From positions 1 through 64,000 of the forward strand of contig SCSV01000286.1 in the NCBI GenBank assembly GCA_004297555.1: DNA of 64,000 nucleotides. Reading direction: 5' to 3'. This document shows positions 8,883 through 17,147 of this stretch, piece by piece. Each line of letters starts with the position of its first letter. The first letter of the stretch is position 1. Under the pieces are notes generated by a model. That model did no database searches and was not told where the DNA came from. It was given only the letters and a program-made list of their open reading frames with translations. The stretch is from Salinibacterium sp. (GTDB taxonomy: Bacteria; Actinomycetota; Actinomycetes; Actinomycetales; Microbacteriaceae). The position numbers were made by a program, and so were the translations under genes.

Positions 8883-9305
8883 TCAATACGGATTCTCTTC
8901 GCCCTGCTGGGTCAGGTAGCTCGACTCGGTGATGCGCTTGGCCGAGATGAAGTCGACGAGCGTCTTCCTCTCCGTCACCTCCCTAAAGAGCTTGAGCCGC
9001 ATCTGGAAGTCCATGGCGTCGCCGTGCTTCGCGTCGTTCTCGTCCCAGACCTTCTTGCAGCCGGGGCAGTTCGTCTCGTTCAGCACACCGTCGCGTTTGA
9101 GCACGCGCTGCTGCATGCCGTCCCACTGCGCCACGCGCGGCCTGAGTTGGTGCATCTGATGAGGTCCGTAGTACGGAGAGCCCAGCTGCCCACACGCGTA
9201 CTCGTAGATGACGGGACTGTCGTCGCAGACGCGTCTCGAGTCGAGGTGAGCGCCGGGAGGAAACCAGTGGTAGACGATTTTCATTGGGACAGGTGAGATG
9301 GGCAT
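8883..9305 (-). CDS. Hypothetical protein with CxxC motif
   Basis: A 140-residue protein. A central CPGCKKVWDENDAKHGD suggests a metal-binding turn, and the C-terminal half is helical and charged. The ATG at 9305 is preceded by GGATGAAG; an alternative ATG at 9284 gives MKIVYHWF. It is the last gene of the long minus-strand block from 18.2 kb. No family is recognised. Confidence 0.65.
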   Translation of the reverse strand: MPISPVPMKIVYHWFPPGAHLDSRRVCDDSPVIYEYACGQLGSPYYGPHQMHQLRPRVAQWDGMQQRVLKRDGVLNETNCPGCKKVWDENDAKHGDAMDFQMRLKLFREVTERKTLVDFISAKRITESSYLTQQGEENPY

Positions 9306-9322
9306 CTAGTCTTCATCCAGTC

Positions 9323-9643
9323 TCAGTTTTCCTCCAGTCTCACGCGCCCATAGTTCTGTGACGCGGTGAACTTGATGACGAACTGCGCACGCGTCGGGCC
9401 GGAGAGGACTGGATGGTCGACGCTGCGCCGCAGCCGGCGGCTGAACTTGCCGAACTTGTAGATGACGAATTCGAGGCCGTGCTCCAACACACAGAGCTTG
9501 ATGAACTCGAATGTGGCTCGGACGATTCTCACTGCATGTTCGCGCTCGAGCCCTTGCGTCTCCTGCAGGTACTTGGCGAGCCCCCGCGTCGTAGGCGGGT
9601 AGTGGCCGGCGGGGAGCTGATGCGCCCGGGGTTGCTCAGGCAT
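9323..9643 (-). CDS. HU/IHF-like DNA-binding protein
   Basis: The 106-residue protein matches the histone-like HU fold in order: a helical N-terminus with TRGLAKYLQE, helix two, then EFVIYKFGKFSRR, which aligns with the V-x-GFGxF strand of HU, an arm with SVDHPVLSG, and a closing strand AQFVIKF. It probably bends or compacts phage DNA or assists replication or transcription. It overlaps the upstream 60-aa gene by 8 bases. The family assignment is by motif only. Confidence 0.7.
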   Translation of the reverse strand: MPEQPRAHQLPAGHYPPTTRGLAKYLQETQGLEREHAVRIVRATFEFIKLCVLEHGLEFVIYKFGKFSRRLRRSVDHPVLSGPTRAQFVIKFTASQNYGRVRLEEN

Positions 9644-9818
9644 CGGGGTCCTTGTCGAAAGACCAACACGCGTTCCACAAATTCACCATGTCAGGCGTGA
9701 CCTTTCTATGGTCACCCTTGAAGTACCAGCTCATCGCGGCGCAGAAGATGGACTCCTTGAGCATCTGCCTTTTGCGCACTACGCGTTTCCGTTCCTTCGT
9801 CTTGGCTTCGCGCTTCAT
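9636..9818 (-). CDS. Small basic hypothetical protein
   Basis: A 60-residue protein starting at the ATG whose last bases overlap the upstream stop (ATGA at 9815-9818). The N-terminal third is strongly basic (MKREAKTKERKRVVRKRQ) and the C-terminal part contains Trp/Cys residues. A longer frame exists upstream but only within the neighbouring gene, so it was not used. Function unknown; nucleic-acid contact is plausible from charge. Confidence 0.6.
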   Translation of the reverse strand: MKREAKTKERKRVVRKRQMLKESIFCAAMSWYFKGDHRKVTPDMVNLWNACWSFDKDPDA

Positions 9819-10459
9819 TCGATACGCTCCACTCCCACGGTGTGAATCAACGACGGCTGCCACTCGAAGCCGCAGCCGCGCTTGAGCAGCTCGACCAGCA
9901 GCATCGTGCACGGCTCTGGACAGTGCTCGTAGTGTCCACTCATCGGGACGTGCTCGCTGCACCAGCCTCGAACGCGCCCATCAAAGCGTTCAACGTGCGT
10001 GACGGGTTCAGTGCAGCTTCCGTAATCGCACGTGATGCTGTCGACACACCGGTGCGTTTTGTGTGGCCGCGTTGCCCATTCTCCTCGGTCGACGTGCTGC
10101 AGCTTGCACTCCGGGCACGCGATGACAATGGGTATCGGGGGCTCTTTCGAGCCCGGCTTGCAGTGAACGCATTCGCAGATGCACTTGACGACGTCAACAG
10201 CTCCAACGTCGGGGCGCACAGGACGACACGAGGGACACGTCTGGTACTGCAGGATGTCGAAGTTGCTCTGGCAGGTCGAGCAGTAGCCGATGGGACCAGC
10301 CTGAGCACGGCGCTCAGCGCGCAGCTTCTCGCGTGCCGGCCCAGGCGGGAGGCCCCAGTAGCCACAGAAAGCGCAGACTCCGGCGCTCAGTCCTGGGTCT
10401 TCGCCCCTCGGTTCCTCACCGCATCTGTTACAGACCATGACGGTGCGAGTCACGGGCAT
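9815..10459 (-). CDS. Zinc-ribbon-rich hypothetical protein
   Basis: This 214-residue protein has at least four CxxC pairs (CNRCG, CAFCG, CSTCQ, CPSC, CPEC) spaced like stacked zinc ribbons, ending with CSEH and CPEPC. Such proteins often bind nucleic acid or act as adaptors. It overlaps both neighbours (10 bases with the 74-aa gene upstream, 4 with the 60-aa gene). No named family is recognised. Confidence 0.65.
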   Translation of the reverse strand: MPVTRTVMVCNRCGEEPRGEDPGLSAGVCAFCGYWGLPPGPAREKLRAERRAQAGPIGYCSTCQSNFDILQYQTCPSCRPVRPDVGAVDVVKCICECVHCKPGSKEPPIPIVIACPECKLQHVDRGEWATRPHKTHRCVDSITCDYGSCTEPVTHVERFDGRVRGWCSEHVPMSGHYEHCPEPCTMLLVELLKRGCGFEWQPSLIHTVGVERIE

Positions 10460-10674
10460 CCACGCTGGATGGTGTCGAGGGTCTTCTGCAGCAGGTGAGC
10501 ATGCGTCGCAAGCTCAGTACGGAGTTGAGACTTGTTCTTCACGTCGCTCAGCTCCAGCAACGCGGCCGCCTCGTCGCGCACGTGCTTGAAGAGGTTCTCC
10601 AGCACCTGGGCGCGCTCCTTCCTGCTCTGCGCAGGAGGAACGGCTCCATCGAACTTCACGCGTGGAGGGCTCAT
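10450..10674 (-). CDS. Small helical hypothetical protein
   Basis: A 74-residue, mostly helical protein (LENLFKHVRDEAAALLEL). The ATG at 10674 shares its first base with the stop of the upstream membrane protein gene (TGATG), which decides this start over a GTG one codon earlier. No family is recognised. Confidence 0.6.
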   Translation of the reverse strand: MSPPRVKFDGAVPPAQSRKERAQVLENLFKHVRDEAAALLELSDVKNKSQLRTELATHAHLLQKTLDTIQRGCP

Positions 10675-10880
10675 CACTTAACTCGTTCCAAATGGGTCGC
10701 GTAGACCACCGGGAAGATGATGGAGAACCCCATCGCGGTGAGGACACACACAGGGGCATAGACGTCGTACGCGATGGTCGTGCGCGCGAACATCTCGATG
10801 ATGCGAAGGGCGATACCGCCGACAACGGTCCCGGTGAGGAGACCCAAGGCCACCGAGAAGATGTACATCAGCTCTCTCAT
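10674..10880 (-). CDS. Small two-helix membrane protein
   Basis: A 68-residue protein with two predicted membrane segments (about 5-27 and 40-60) joined by a short polar loop. A GAGGG Shine-Dalgarno precedes the ATG. The size and topology are compatible with a holin, but nothing lysis-related lies beside it and it is embedded in small unknown genes; it could equally be a membrane-located takeover protein. Confidence 0.6.
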   Translation of the reverse strand: MRELMYIFSVALGLLTGTVVGGIALRIIEMFARTTIAYDVYAPVCVLTAMGFSIIFPVVYATHLERVK

Positions 10881-10887
10881 TCAACCC

Positions 10888-11076
10888 TCAATCTTTTCTC
10901 TCCGCCCGATTGGTGTAGAGCCAGACCACGAGGGCGGCCAACGTGCTGAGCACCTTGGTGATGAGCAGGTGGTGGCATCCGGTGTTCTGGATGTCCAGCT
11001 CTACGGCAACGAGGTGTGTGCCGATGGCGATGCCGAGAAAGAGCAACCGCGCGAGACGGGCGTCGACCGAGTTCAC
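10888..11076 (-). CDS. Small membrane protein
   Basis: A 62-residue protein starting at GTG 11076, which overlaps the stop of the Nudix gene (GTGA). Two hydrophobic segments (RLLFLGIAIGTHLVAV and LLITKVLSTLAALVVWLY) suggest an integral membrane protein. It forms a pair with the 68-aa membrane protein downstream; two small adjacent membrane proteins suggest a joint role. Confidence 0.6.
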   Translation of the reverse strand: MNSVDARLARLLFLGIAIGTHLVAVELDIQNTGCHHLLITKVLSTLAALVVWLYTNRAERKD

Positions 11077-11774
11077 TGTGGCTGCCCCCAGGTGAGCCAC
11101 CGACCGATGGCGATTTCGGTGCCGGGCGTCACTGGCCGCGGAGGGATGCGATGGTCGAAGCACTCCCACGGGGTGTGCTTCTCGGGCTCGGTGCACATCG
11201 GCGGCTCATGGTCTCGCAGGTGGAGAAGAAAGTACTCAAGCACCGCGCGCGTACCGTTCGGCCGAACGTGGTGCGACGGAGGACCGAACGGGATGAAGCG
11301 CTCGGGGTCGGCGGTGATGGCCATCTCTTCTTTGATTTCTCGAACTGCAGCCTGCAGTGCAGTCTCGCCGGGTTCGATGTGCCCCCCTGGCGTGGCCCAC
11401 TGTCCATGGAAAATCAAAGGCGGCTTGCGCTTCATCAGCCACATGCCGGCAGAGGAGGTGACGTGCACGATGACTGCGCGGGCGGGCTTGTCCAGCTCGG
11501 CACGCGCGAGCCGCTCGATACCGATGGCGGTGAAGCGTGCCTCGATTTCCTTCACGCTGAAGCGTCGGAAGTCGATGCCGCATGCGGCGCACTGCATCTC
11601 GCCGTCGTCGCCGTAGAGCACGCCCGCGTGCTGCGCGTCGTGGCGCAGCCAGAGCATGTAGCGGAGCTTCATGTTGTCGTCAGTGAGCGTACCGATGGTC
11701 GCGGCCCGTGCGCAGATGGGGCATTTCTCACGAAGCTCGTCGTGGAACTCGCACTTCGTCATGTCACGCATCAC
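11073..11774 (-). CDS. Nudix hydrolase with N-terminal zinc fingers
   Basis: The 233-residue protein has a Nudix box GHIEPGETALQAAVREIKEE (near residue 140), matching GX5EX7REUXEE; the final Gly of the box is Ala. It hydrolyses nucleoside-diphosphate-linked substrates such as oxidised or non-canonical dNTPs or ADP-ribose. The N-terminal 80 residues carry CPIC and CAAC pairs, a likely zinc ribbon not normal for the family. It is linked by overlap to the membrane protein gene downstream and the HerA-like ATPase gene upstream. Confidence 0.8.
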   Translation of the reverse strand: MMRDMTKCEFHDELREKCPICARAATIGTLTDDNMKLRYMLWLRHDAQHAGVLYGDDGEMQCAACGIDFRRFSVKEIEARFTAIGIERLARAELDKPARAVIVHVTSSAGMWLMKRKPPLIFHGQWATPGGHIEPGETALQAAVREIKEEMAITADPERFIPFGPPSHHVRPNGTRAVLEYFLLHLRDHEPPMCTEPEKHTPWECFDHRIPPRPVTPGTEIAIGRWLTWGQPQ

Positions 11775-13432
11775 GCCACCTCGGGATGGTTCTTCTGCGC
11801 CAGCACCGGGTTGATGTAGTACTGGTCAGTGTCTTCGTCGTCCTTCACGAAGATGCCTCGGCCCACGAGGTCGCGGACGTAGTTGTTCGCGCCGCCGGTG
11901 TTCGGCGCCATGCCGACCTTCTCCTGGATGGTCTCCTTCATCAGCGGGCCGTGCACGCGCACGACCTCGACCATGTCCTTCATCTTGCCGACGATGTTCG
12001 AGCCGTGGCGGACGAGAGCATCGTCGAGCGTGCGCGAGTAGAGCTTGTCGCCCGGCGCGAGCTTCATGCCCTCAGCGGTGAGCTGCAGCTGGCCGTCGGC
12101 GTTAGGCACGATGAGACCCACGGCCTTCATGTCGCGCACGTAGTTGTTGTAGCCACCCGTGCCCGGCTTCATGCCGATGACGGTGGCGAGGTCGTCAGCG
12201 GATAGAGGACCGGCGTAGAGCGCCGCGAGGATATCGTGCATCTTCCCCACGAGCTTGAAGCCGTTCTGCACGCTGTTGACCTGCTTGCCGGCGTGCTCGC
12301 CGACGCTCTTGTCGAGACCGCGCACCGCGCGCTGCATCTCCTTCGCCTTGGACGCACGAAGCTTCTCGTACTTATCCTGCAGTGCAATGTACTCGGGCAC
12401 GGCCTCTGCGCGCGTCGTCTGCGTCTTAGCGTGGAGGACCTTCGCCAGCTCACCCTTCAACCGCTCATTCTCCTCGCGCAGGAGCTTCGGGTCGTTCGCC
12501 TTCGCGGCTTCGAGCGCCTCGGTTAGAGCGCCCTTCAGCTTCTCGACATCGACCGTGCGAAGCGCAGGAGTCCTCTTCGTCTTGCCGCCGAACTCCGGCG
12601 TGTCGGACGAGTCGAACGTGCACTTTGCGTGGACGCGAACGACTTCGCAGACCTTGAGCAGGCGCCGGCTCGCCAGGATGCACTGACCAGTTTCGAGTCG
12701 TGGCAGAGCCCCCTCGATGGTGATGTCGCGCTCGTTGTGAAAGTCAAAGCGCGCCTCTGAGACGTTCGAGTCGAACCACTCGGAGATGGCTTTGCGCTCG
12801 TGCTTCGCACTACAGGCGAACGCGAACACCACCTCGGCGTTGTTGAGACAGCGCTTGTGAATCGACTGTGGGAACTGCGAAATCATCGACGAGCCAACGC
12901 CGCGCTGCCGCCCAATGCGAATGAGCCGCTCGATGCGGTTCAGCAGCGTTGCCGCTTTCGGCTCTGGGGCTCGGTCCTGCGGAATGAAGAGGTGACACTC
13001 TTCCCAGAAGACGTGGAGCGGGTTCCGGTTTCGCTTCTTCAGCTGCCACAGTGCCTCGGCGAAGTCGATGAGGAACTCGGTCTGCTGGCCCAACGTGAAG
13101 TCGGAGATGTCGAGCACCGAGGAGATGCCGCTCGTGACGATGGTCTCGGCGATGACCGCACCCATCTTCGACGTGACGGGGAAGTCGGCATGGTCGCCAC
13201 CGAACACGTAGACCGGGTAGCCGCCCTTCTTCCCATCAGCGCCGATGCGAAGGCCGTAGCCGATGCCCACCGGGTCCACGTAGACGAGCTGCGCGCCGGC
13301 CTCGAGAAACTCTTCGGCGACCTTGGTGGCGGCGTAGCTCTTGCCGGTGCCGCTCATGCCGAGGAAGGCGACGCGTTCGGTGACGAGCTTGAAGGGGAGG
13401 TGCACCTTGGTGCAGACGTTGAAGTGCTTCAT
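11771..13432 (-). CDS. HerA-like P-loop ATPase with coiled coil and repeated C-terminal wHTH
   Basis: A 553-residue ATPase of the HerA/DUF87 type. Walker A GMSGTGKS at 25-32, Walker B region HVFWEECHLF near 160, and GRQRGVGSSMISQ resemble HerA/VirB4/FtsK pumps. A coiled coil follows (about 335-425), then two similar winged-helix-like units, each with VGKM at its start and a G-rich NNYVRD turn. The start at 13432 is set by the ATGA overlap with the upstream gene. Possible roles are DNA translocation or genome packaging; no NurA-type partner is adjacent. Confidence 0.75.
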   Translation of the reverse strand: MKHFNVCTKVHLPFKLVTERVAFLGMSGTGKSYAATKVAEEFLEAGAQLVYVDPVGIGYGLRIGADGKKGGYPVYVFGGDHADFPVTSKMGAVIAETIVTSGISSVLDISDFTLGQQTEFLIDFAEALWQLKKRNRNPLHVFWEECHLFIPQDRAPEPKAATLLNRIERLIRIGRQRGVGSSMISQFPQSIHKRCLNNAEVVFAFACSAKHERKAISEWFDSNVSEARFDFHNERDITIEGALPRLETGQCILASRRLLKVCEVVRVHAKCTFDSSDTPEFGGKTKRTPALRTVDVEKLKGALTEALEAAKANDPKLLREENERLKGELAKVLHAKTQTTRAEAVPEYIALQDKYEKLRASKAKEMQRAVRGLDKSVGEHAGKQVNSVQNGFKLVGKMHDILAALYAGPLSADDLATVIGMKPGTGGYNNYVRDMKAVGLIVPNADGQLQLTAEGMKLAPGDKLYSRTLDDALVRHGSNIVGKMKDMVEVVRVHGPLMKETIQEKVGMAPNTGGANNYVRDLVGRGIFVKDDEDTDQYYINPVLAQKNHPEVA

Positions 13433-13656
13433 GTGATGCGCTCCTTGCGTGACTTGAGCAGCCCACGACGAGCGAGGTCCTTTCGGACTTTCTGGGCGAC
13501 TCTGAGTGACGCTCCAGTTTCTCGCATGGATTCGAGAATGGTCAGCGTCGGGTCCCGCTCCCACGCCGCTACGAGCTGCGCACGAAAGGTGAAAGGGTCA
13601 CCGGGGCGGGTGACGCGAGACTTGGGGCGCGGGGCGAAGCTCACTGCTCCGGCCAT
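13429..13656 (-). CDS. Small HTH-like hypothetical protein
   Basis: A 75-residue basic protein. AWERDPTLTILESMRETGASLRVAQKVRKDL reads as a helix-turn-helix in three segments, as in small phage DNA-binding proteins. The ATG at 13656 was preferred because earlier starts lie within the upstream gene. It overlaps the ATPase gene by 4 bases. Confidence 0.5.
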   Translation of the reverse strand: MAGAVSFAPRPKSRVTRPGDPFTFRAQLVAAWERDPTLTILESMRETGASLRVAQKVRKDLARRGLLKSRKERIT

Positions 13657-13841
13657 CCTCCCCGAGGCGCAAAGGCCGCCCAGGGCTTCATCTGCTTCTT
13701 CTTCACCTTCTTGCCCTTCACCAGAACGTCCTTGCACAGCTTCACGACCTTGTCGGCGGTGAGACGAGAGCTGCCGCCGTTGACGAGGAAGTCGTTGATG
13801 GTGGTCTCCACCGCCACTTCGAGCTTCGCTTGCGCGTTCAT
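13641..13841 (-). CDS. Small basic hypothetical protein
   Basis: A 66-residue protein, helical at the N-terminus, with a Lys cluster KGKKVKKKQ in the second half. It overlaps both neighbours (16 bases downstream, 4 upstream). No family is recognised. Confidence 0.55.
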   Translation of the reverse strand: MNAQAKLEVAVETTINDFLVNGGSSRLTADKVVKLCKDVLVKGKKVKKKQMKPWAAFAPRGGWPEQ

Positions 13842-14161
13842 TTGTCGCTCTTCTTCGCTTCCTTGAACATCTTGTGCTCGTTGCGGAAGTAGATGCAGGC
13901 CACGATGAAGTCGTAGCGATACGCGCTCATCTCCTCCGACGGGTTCATGTTGCCGAACACGACTTTGGGCACCGACGTCACGCGGTCGATGCGCACGTCG
14001 TGGGTACCCCCACGGTGATGCCCATAATCGTCCCGTCGGTAGAGCTTCGTGTCCTTCATGAAGTGGTTACCGACCTGCTCGTCGAGCCACTTGTCGGCGA
14101 CCTCCTCGACCTCGGATGTGGAGAGTTCGAGTTGCTCGCTCCGGGTGATGGTGATGTTCAT
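13838..14161 (-). CDS. Hypothetical protein
   Basis: A 107-residue protein starting at the ATG that overlaps the thyX stop (ATGA). It is acidic and helical at the N-terminus, has a His-rich RRDDYGHHRGGTHD segment near 53-66 and a basic tail. The overlap suggests coupled translation with thyX. No family is recognised. Confidence 0.6.
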   Translation of the reverse strand: MNITITRSEQLELSTSEVEEVADKWLDEQVGNHFMKDTKLYRRDDYGHHRGGTHDVRIDRVTSVPKVVFGNMNPSEEMSAYRYDFIVACIYFRNEHKMFKEAKKSDK

Positions 14162-15108
14162 CGCGTGAGCCTCTTCATGAGCGCCTTGGCCTCGTCGCTC
14201 CACTGCGGCGAGGAGTCGGTCGGGCCGGCACAGTTGCTCAGGATGCCCCTGAGCAGCATGGTCTCGCTCCTCGACAGCCGCACCGCGTACTTGGTGTACT
14301 CCTCGTAGAGCGCGTACCAGCGCGGAAACAAAGCTTGCGTGAACGCAGCCTGCGCGCGGGCGTACTCCTGGGTGATGCCCTGCGCGTGGCTGTCATCGCG
14401 GAGCCCCAGCATGTGCAGGTCCATTCGCAGGTTCATCTGAATCATGCAGACGGAGTAGATGGTGTTGGGAAGGACCATGCGCGCGGTCTCGGGCGCGATG
14501 CCGTCTTTGAGCGCCTGCTCATACTCACGGTAGGCGGACTTCTGCTCATCTTCGAGAGAGACGAGGAAATTCCCAGCGGCGTGAGGATGCAGCGCACCCT
14601 CGCTGCCCTGCTTGTTCGTTTTCGACTGCCCAAGCACCTCTTCGAGCTTCGGCGCGTAGAAGTCGTTGGGCAGCTGCATGTAGCGCGCGGACGCCTCGTT
14701 GTAGCTCGCGGCTCTGTGTCGATGGAGCTGACGGAAGACGAAGATGGGCGCTTTCCAGAGCGTGCGGATGACCGGCATCTCGGCCGGCGTCTCGTGGCGG
14801 TTCTTGTACATGTACTCGAGGATGCCGTGGTCGCCACGGGGGTAGGGCTTCCACTGGTGGTCACAAAACTGTGACCCTCCAGTTCTAGCGTCTCCTGCAT
14901 CCCGAACAGCCCCACACCCTTCACAGCGCTCGTACGGCTCCCAGCTGATGAAACCTTTGCCGGTGGAAGTCCGAGCCGCCTCGACGATGGTCTCATCGGA
15001 GCCCATGTGGTCGAGGTACTGCACGAAACCGTGTGGCGCGATGTCAATGCGACTGGGGACCGGGCGGTAGATGGTCTCGGCGACAGGTTCGAGTCGAACT
15101 GTCTTCAT
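14158..15108 (-). CDS. thyX: Flavin-dependent thymidylate synthase
   Basis: ThyX makes dTMP from dUMP using FAD and NADPH with methylenetetrahydrofolate. The signature RHRAASYNEASARY at 130-143 matches the ThyX motif RHRxxSxNE. The protein has 316 residues against about 220-250 for most ThyX; residues 57-91 are an insertion with CEGC and FCDH, resembling a zinc knuckle. The DNA of this insertion contains an imperfect copy of the dyad (14860-14875). It belongs to the nucleotide block with dNMP kinase and Nudix genes. Confidence 0.93.
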   Translation of the reverse strand: MKTVRLEPVAETIYRPVPSRIDIAPHGFVQYLDHMGSDETIVEAARTSTGKGFISWEPYERCEGCGAVRDAGDARTGGSQFCDHQWKPYPRGDHGILEYMYKNRHETPAEMPVIRTLWKAPIFVFRQLHRHRAASYNEASARYMQLPNDFYAPKLEEVLGQSKTNKQGSEGALHPHAAGNFLVSLEDEQKSAYREYEQALKDGIAPETARMVLPNTIYSVCMIQMNLRMDLHMLGLRDDSHAQGITQEYARAQAAFTQALFPRWYALYEEYTKYAVRLSRSETMLLRGILSNCAGPTDSSPQWSDEAKALMKRLTR

Positions 15109-15314
15109 CGTGGTAGTTCCTTCGGCAGTGGCGAGAGGTCGTGCCAGTACTGCAGGTCTCTGCACTTCTGGTCACTACCGGCGTAGCTCCATCGGTCGTT
15201 CATGAACTGCACGAGCACGGTCTCCCAGACCGGCGTGGTGGTACCAAACGTCAACGGACGCAAGCCGACAACGATACGAGAATGAGTCGGGGGTATGGTT
15301 TGCGGAAACCACAT
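15105..15314 (-). CDS. Small hypothetical protein
   Basis: A 69-residue protein. The ATG at 15314 shares its A with the stop of the upstream membrane gene; the stop overlaps the thyX start by 4 bases. It is rich in aromatic residues (WSYAGSDQKCRDLQYWHDL). No family is recognised. Confidence 0.55.
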   Translation of the reverse strand: MWFPQTIPPTHSRIVVGLRPLTFGTTTPVWETVLVQFMNDRWSYAGSDQKCRDLQYWHDLSPLPKELPR

Positions 15315-15661
15315 CACAGCCACCACAGAACGACGAGCTTGCCGGTAACGACAGTCACTACCGACAGAATGACGCTCGCCGTAGAGACGATGAACGTTCG
15401 ATTGAATGCCCCCTTGTACCTCTCGTCTTCTTTGGCGGTCTGAATCTGGTGAGTCAAGAGCCCGGTCAGCAACGCGAGACCGAACGCGGCTGCGTAGCTC
15501 AACAGCGGCAGGCCGAAAACCGGCACCACGAACCAGCCCCAAAGCTTCGCGACCGCCCACCCGCGAACGAGCGCCGTGACGACACTGAGCGGGATGGAGA
15601 CGACCACGGCTCCCAGAGTGCGCGCCAACGAATTCTCGTCAGCATCATCTTCTCGTGCCAT
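15314..15661 (-). CDS. Membrane protein with three predicted helices
   Basis: A 115-residue protein with an acidic N-terminus and three hydrophobic segments (about 18-35, 40-67 and 90-113). The ATG at 15661 immediately follows the upstream stop. It could be a holin-like or other inner-membrane protein, but there is no specific evidence. Confidence 0.6.
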   Translation of the reverse strand: MAREDDADENSLARTLGAVVVSIPLSVVTALVRGWAVAKLWGWFVVPVFGLPLLSYAAAFGLALLTGLLTHQIQTAKEDERYKGAFNRTFIVSTASVILSVVTVVTGKLVVLWWL

Positions 15662-15662
15662 T

Positions 15663-16391
15663 TCAGCGTCCTCCGACGGCGAGACCGTCCTCTTCATAGA
15701 TTTCGAGCCCGTCGATGTGACGCACCTTCGAAGCGATGGCAGCGCGCACCATCTTCTCGTTCAGCTCCAGGTACTCGCGCGGCACCTTCTTGATGTTCAC
15801 CAACCTGAACGTCCAGCGCTTGCGGCTCGCGACCTGGGCGTACTTCACATTTGACGCGGCTGCTGCCACGGCAGCACTCGCCTGGACAACGCGCGCCGGG
15901 GTCTGCACGGTGACCGCCTCGGTGGCGTGCTCCAATGCGGCCTGCATGTCACCAGCAGCTGCCGCTTCATCAGCCTTCCGTGCCGCCTCCAGTCTCAGGC
16001 GTTCTGCAGCAGCAGCCGCTTCGCGCTTGTAGCCGATGAGGTTCTGCCGGAGCGTAGTCTCCAATGCGGCGAGTTTTTGAGTCGCTGGTGCGAACACATC
16101 CCGCGCGGCCTTGAGCGCTGCGTTCAGGGGTTTGGTGATGGTCTCGAGCTTCTCCTTCACCACCTTCTGTGCCGCGACCACCTCGACGAGCATCGAGGCC
16201 GCCTTTTGTTCGGTGACGGCATCGGTGATTTTCAGGAGCTGCGCCTGAGCGGCCAGCGACGTCACCCGAGGCTGCACGAGAGAGAGCGCAGCCGTTGGCT
16301 CTTCGTGCTGGATGGTGGAGATGGAAAGCGGCTTCGCATCCACAGTGGCCGTAGAGGCTTTCACCGGCGTCTTCTTCGCGCGTGCAGGCAT
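15663..16391 (-). CDS. Coiled-coil phage protein with conserved C-terminal motif
   Basis: The 242-residue protein has an Ala/Lys-rich start, a long helical coiled-coil region (about 50-160) and a C-terminal part with KVPREYLELNEKMVRAA and a closing IYEEDGLAV. That C-terminal pattern is common in phage proteins found near recombination and single-strand DNA genes, though the biochemical role is not established. A dyad copy lies 15 bases upstream of its start, where an operator would block ribosome or polymerase access. Confidence 0.6.
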   Translation of the reverse strand: MPARAKKTPVKASTATVDAKPLSISTIQHEEPTAALSLVQPRVTSLAAQAQLLKITDAVTEQKAASMLVEVVAAQKVVKEKLETITKPLNAALKAARDVFAPATQKLAALETTLRQNLIGYKREAAAAAERLRLEAARKADEAAAAGDMQAALEHATEAVTVQTPARVVQASAAVAAAASNVKYAQVASRKRWTFRLVNIKKVPREYLELNEKMVRAAIASKVRHIDGLEIYEEDGLAVGGR

Positions 16392-16405
16392 CTCTGCCCT
16401 CCTGG

Positions 16406-16424
16406 TGTCACCTTCTACGTTACA
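16406..16424. promoter_or_regulatory. 19-bp dyad element, copy 3
   Basis: TGTCAC-CTTCTAC-GTTACA followed by G, located 15 bases upstream of the start of the coiled-coil gene and within the 75-base gap after the SLOG gene. The position directly ahead of a start codon supports a regulatory role. Confidence 0.6.
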
Positions 16425-16466
16425 GTCGTGTACCGCGTCAACAGCGAACTTCGAAGAATCGACGTT

Positions 16467-17147
16467 TCAGAACGGCAGGTCGTCATCAGCGAGAGCGACA
16501 GCCGACACGCCAACGTGCTTGTCGGTCAGCTCATACACCGGCGGGTGGTACTTCCAGCGCAGCCGCTTGTAGCTGACGTGACCGCCGCCGTTCTTCCGCA
16601 CCAGCTCCGCCATCGCGCGCTCCTTCTCTTCGATGAACTTGAGCCCTTCGACCGGGTCGATGTTGATGCGCTCGCGTCCGACCTCGTTCGCGTACTCGAT
16701 GCAGTTGAACGTGCCACCGAACAAGTCTCCATTCCACAGCGAGCAGAGCAGCGTGCAGTCGTCGACGACTGCCTCGTTGCGCTTCTGCATCTTCCACGGC
16801 GCGTAGCCGGGCGAGCAGATGGTCTTCACCACCTTCGCGCTCTGCAGCATCAACCAGTAGAGCTGCCTCGACTCGCTCCACCAGCGTGACTCCTGACCCT
16901 CGAACGGGATGTACGCCCAGAGGTCCGCTCCCATGCCGAGTGCGACTTGCCCAGCCCATTGGTCCCACCCGAGCGCCATGCCGGAGATGACGACGGCGGG
17001 CTTCACCTTGCGCATCACCTTCGCGAACTCACGCTGGCACCAGTCCTTGATGGGCGCGCGCGTCTCGTAGGCGTTGTCGCCGAGCTTATCCGGCCGGTGA
17101 CCGGTCAGCCCGAGAATGACGCGCTTCTTGCGGTTGCACCTTCGCAT
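16467..17147 (-). CDS. SLOG-family (DUF1273-like) Rossmannoid protein
   Basis: A 226-residue protein starting at ATG 17147 (shared base with the upstream stop). It has ILGLTGHRPDKLG at the N-terminus and SGMALGWDQWAGQVAL near residue 60, the two hallmarks of the SLOG/DUF1273 group related to DprA and LOG, which bind nucleotides or nucleic acid. The Gly-rich pocket and later CTLLCSLWNGD fit. The phage role is unknown; nucleotide sensing or metabolism is plausible from its neighbours. Confidence 0.75.
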   Translation of the reverse strand: MRRCNRKKRVILGLTGHRPDKLGDNAYETRAPIKDWCQREFAKVMRKVKPAVVISGMALGWDQWAGQVALGMGADLWAYIPFEGQESRWWSESRQLYWLMLQSAKVVKTICSPGYAPWKMQKRNEAVVDDCTLLCSLWNGDLFGGTFNCIEYANEVGRERINIDPVEGLKFIEEKERAMAELVRKNGGGHVSYKRLRWKYHPPVYELTDKHVGVSAVALADDDLPF

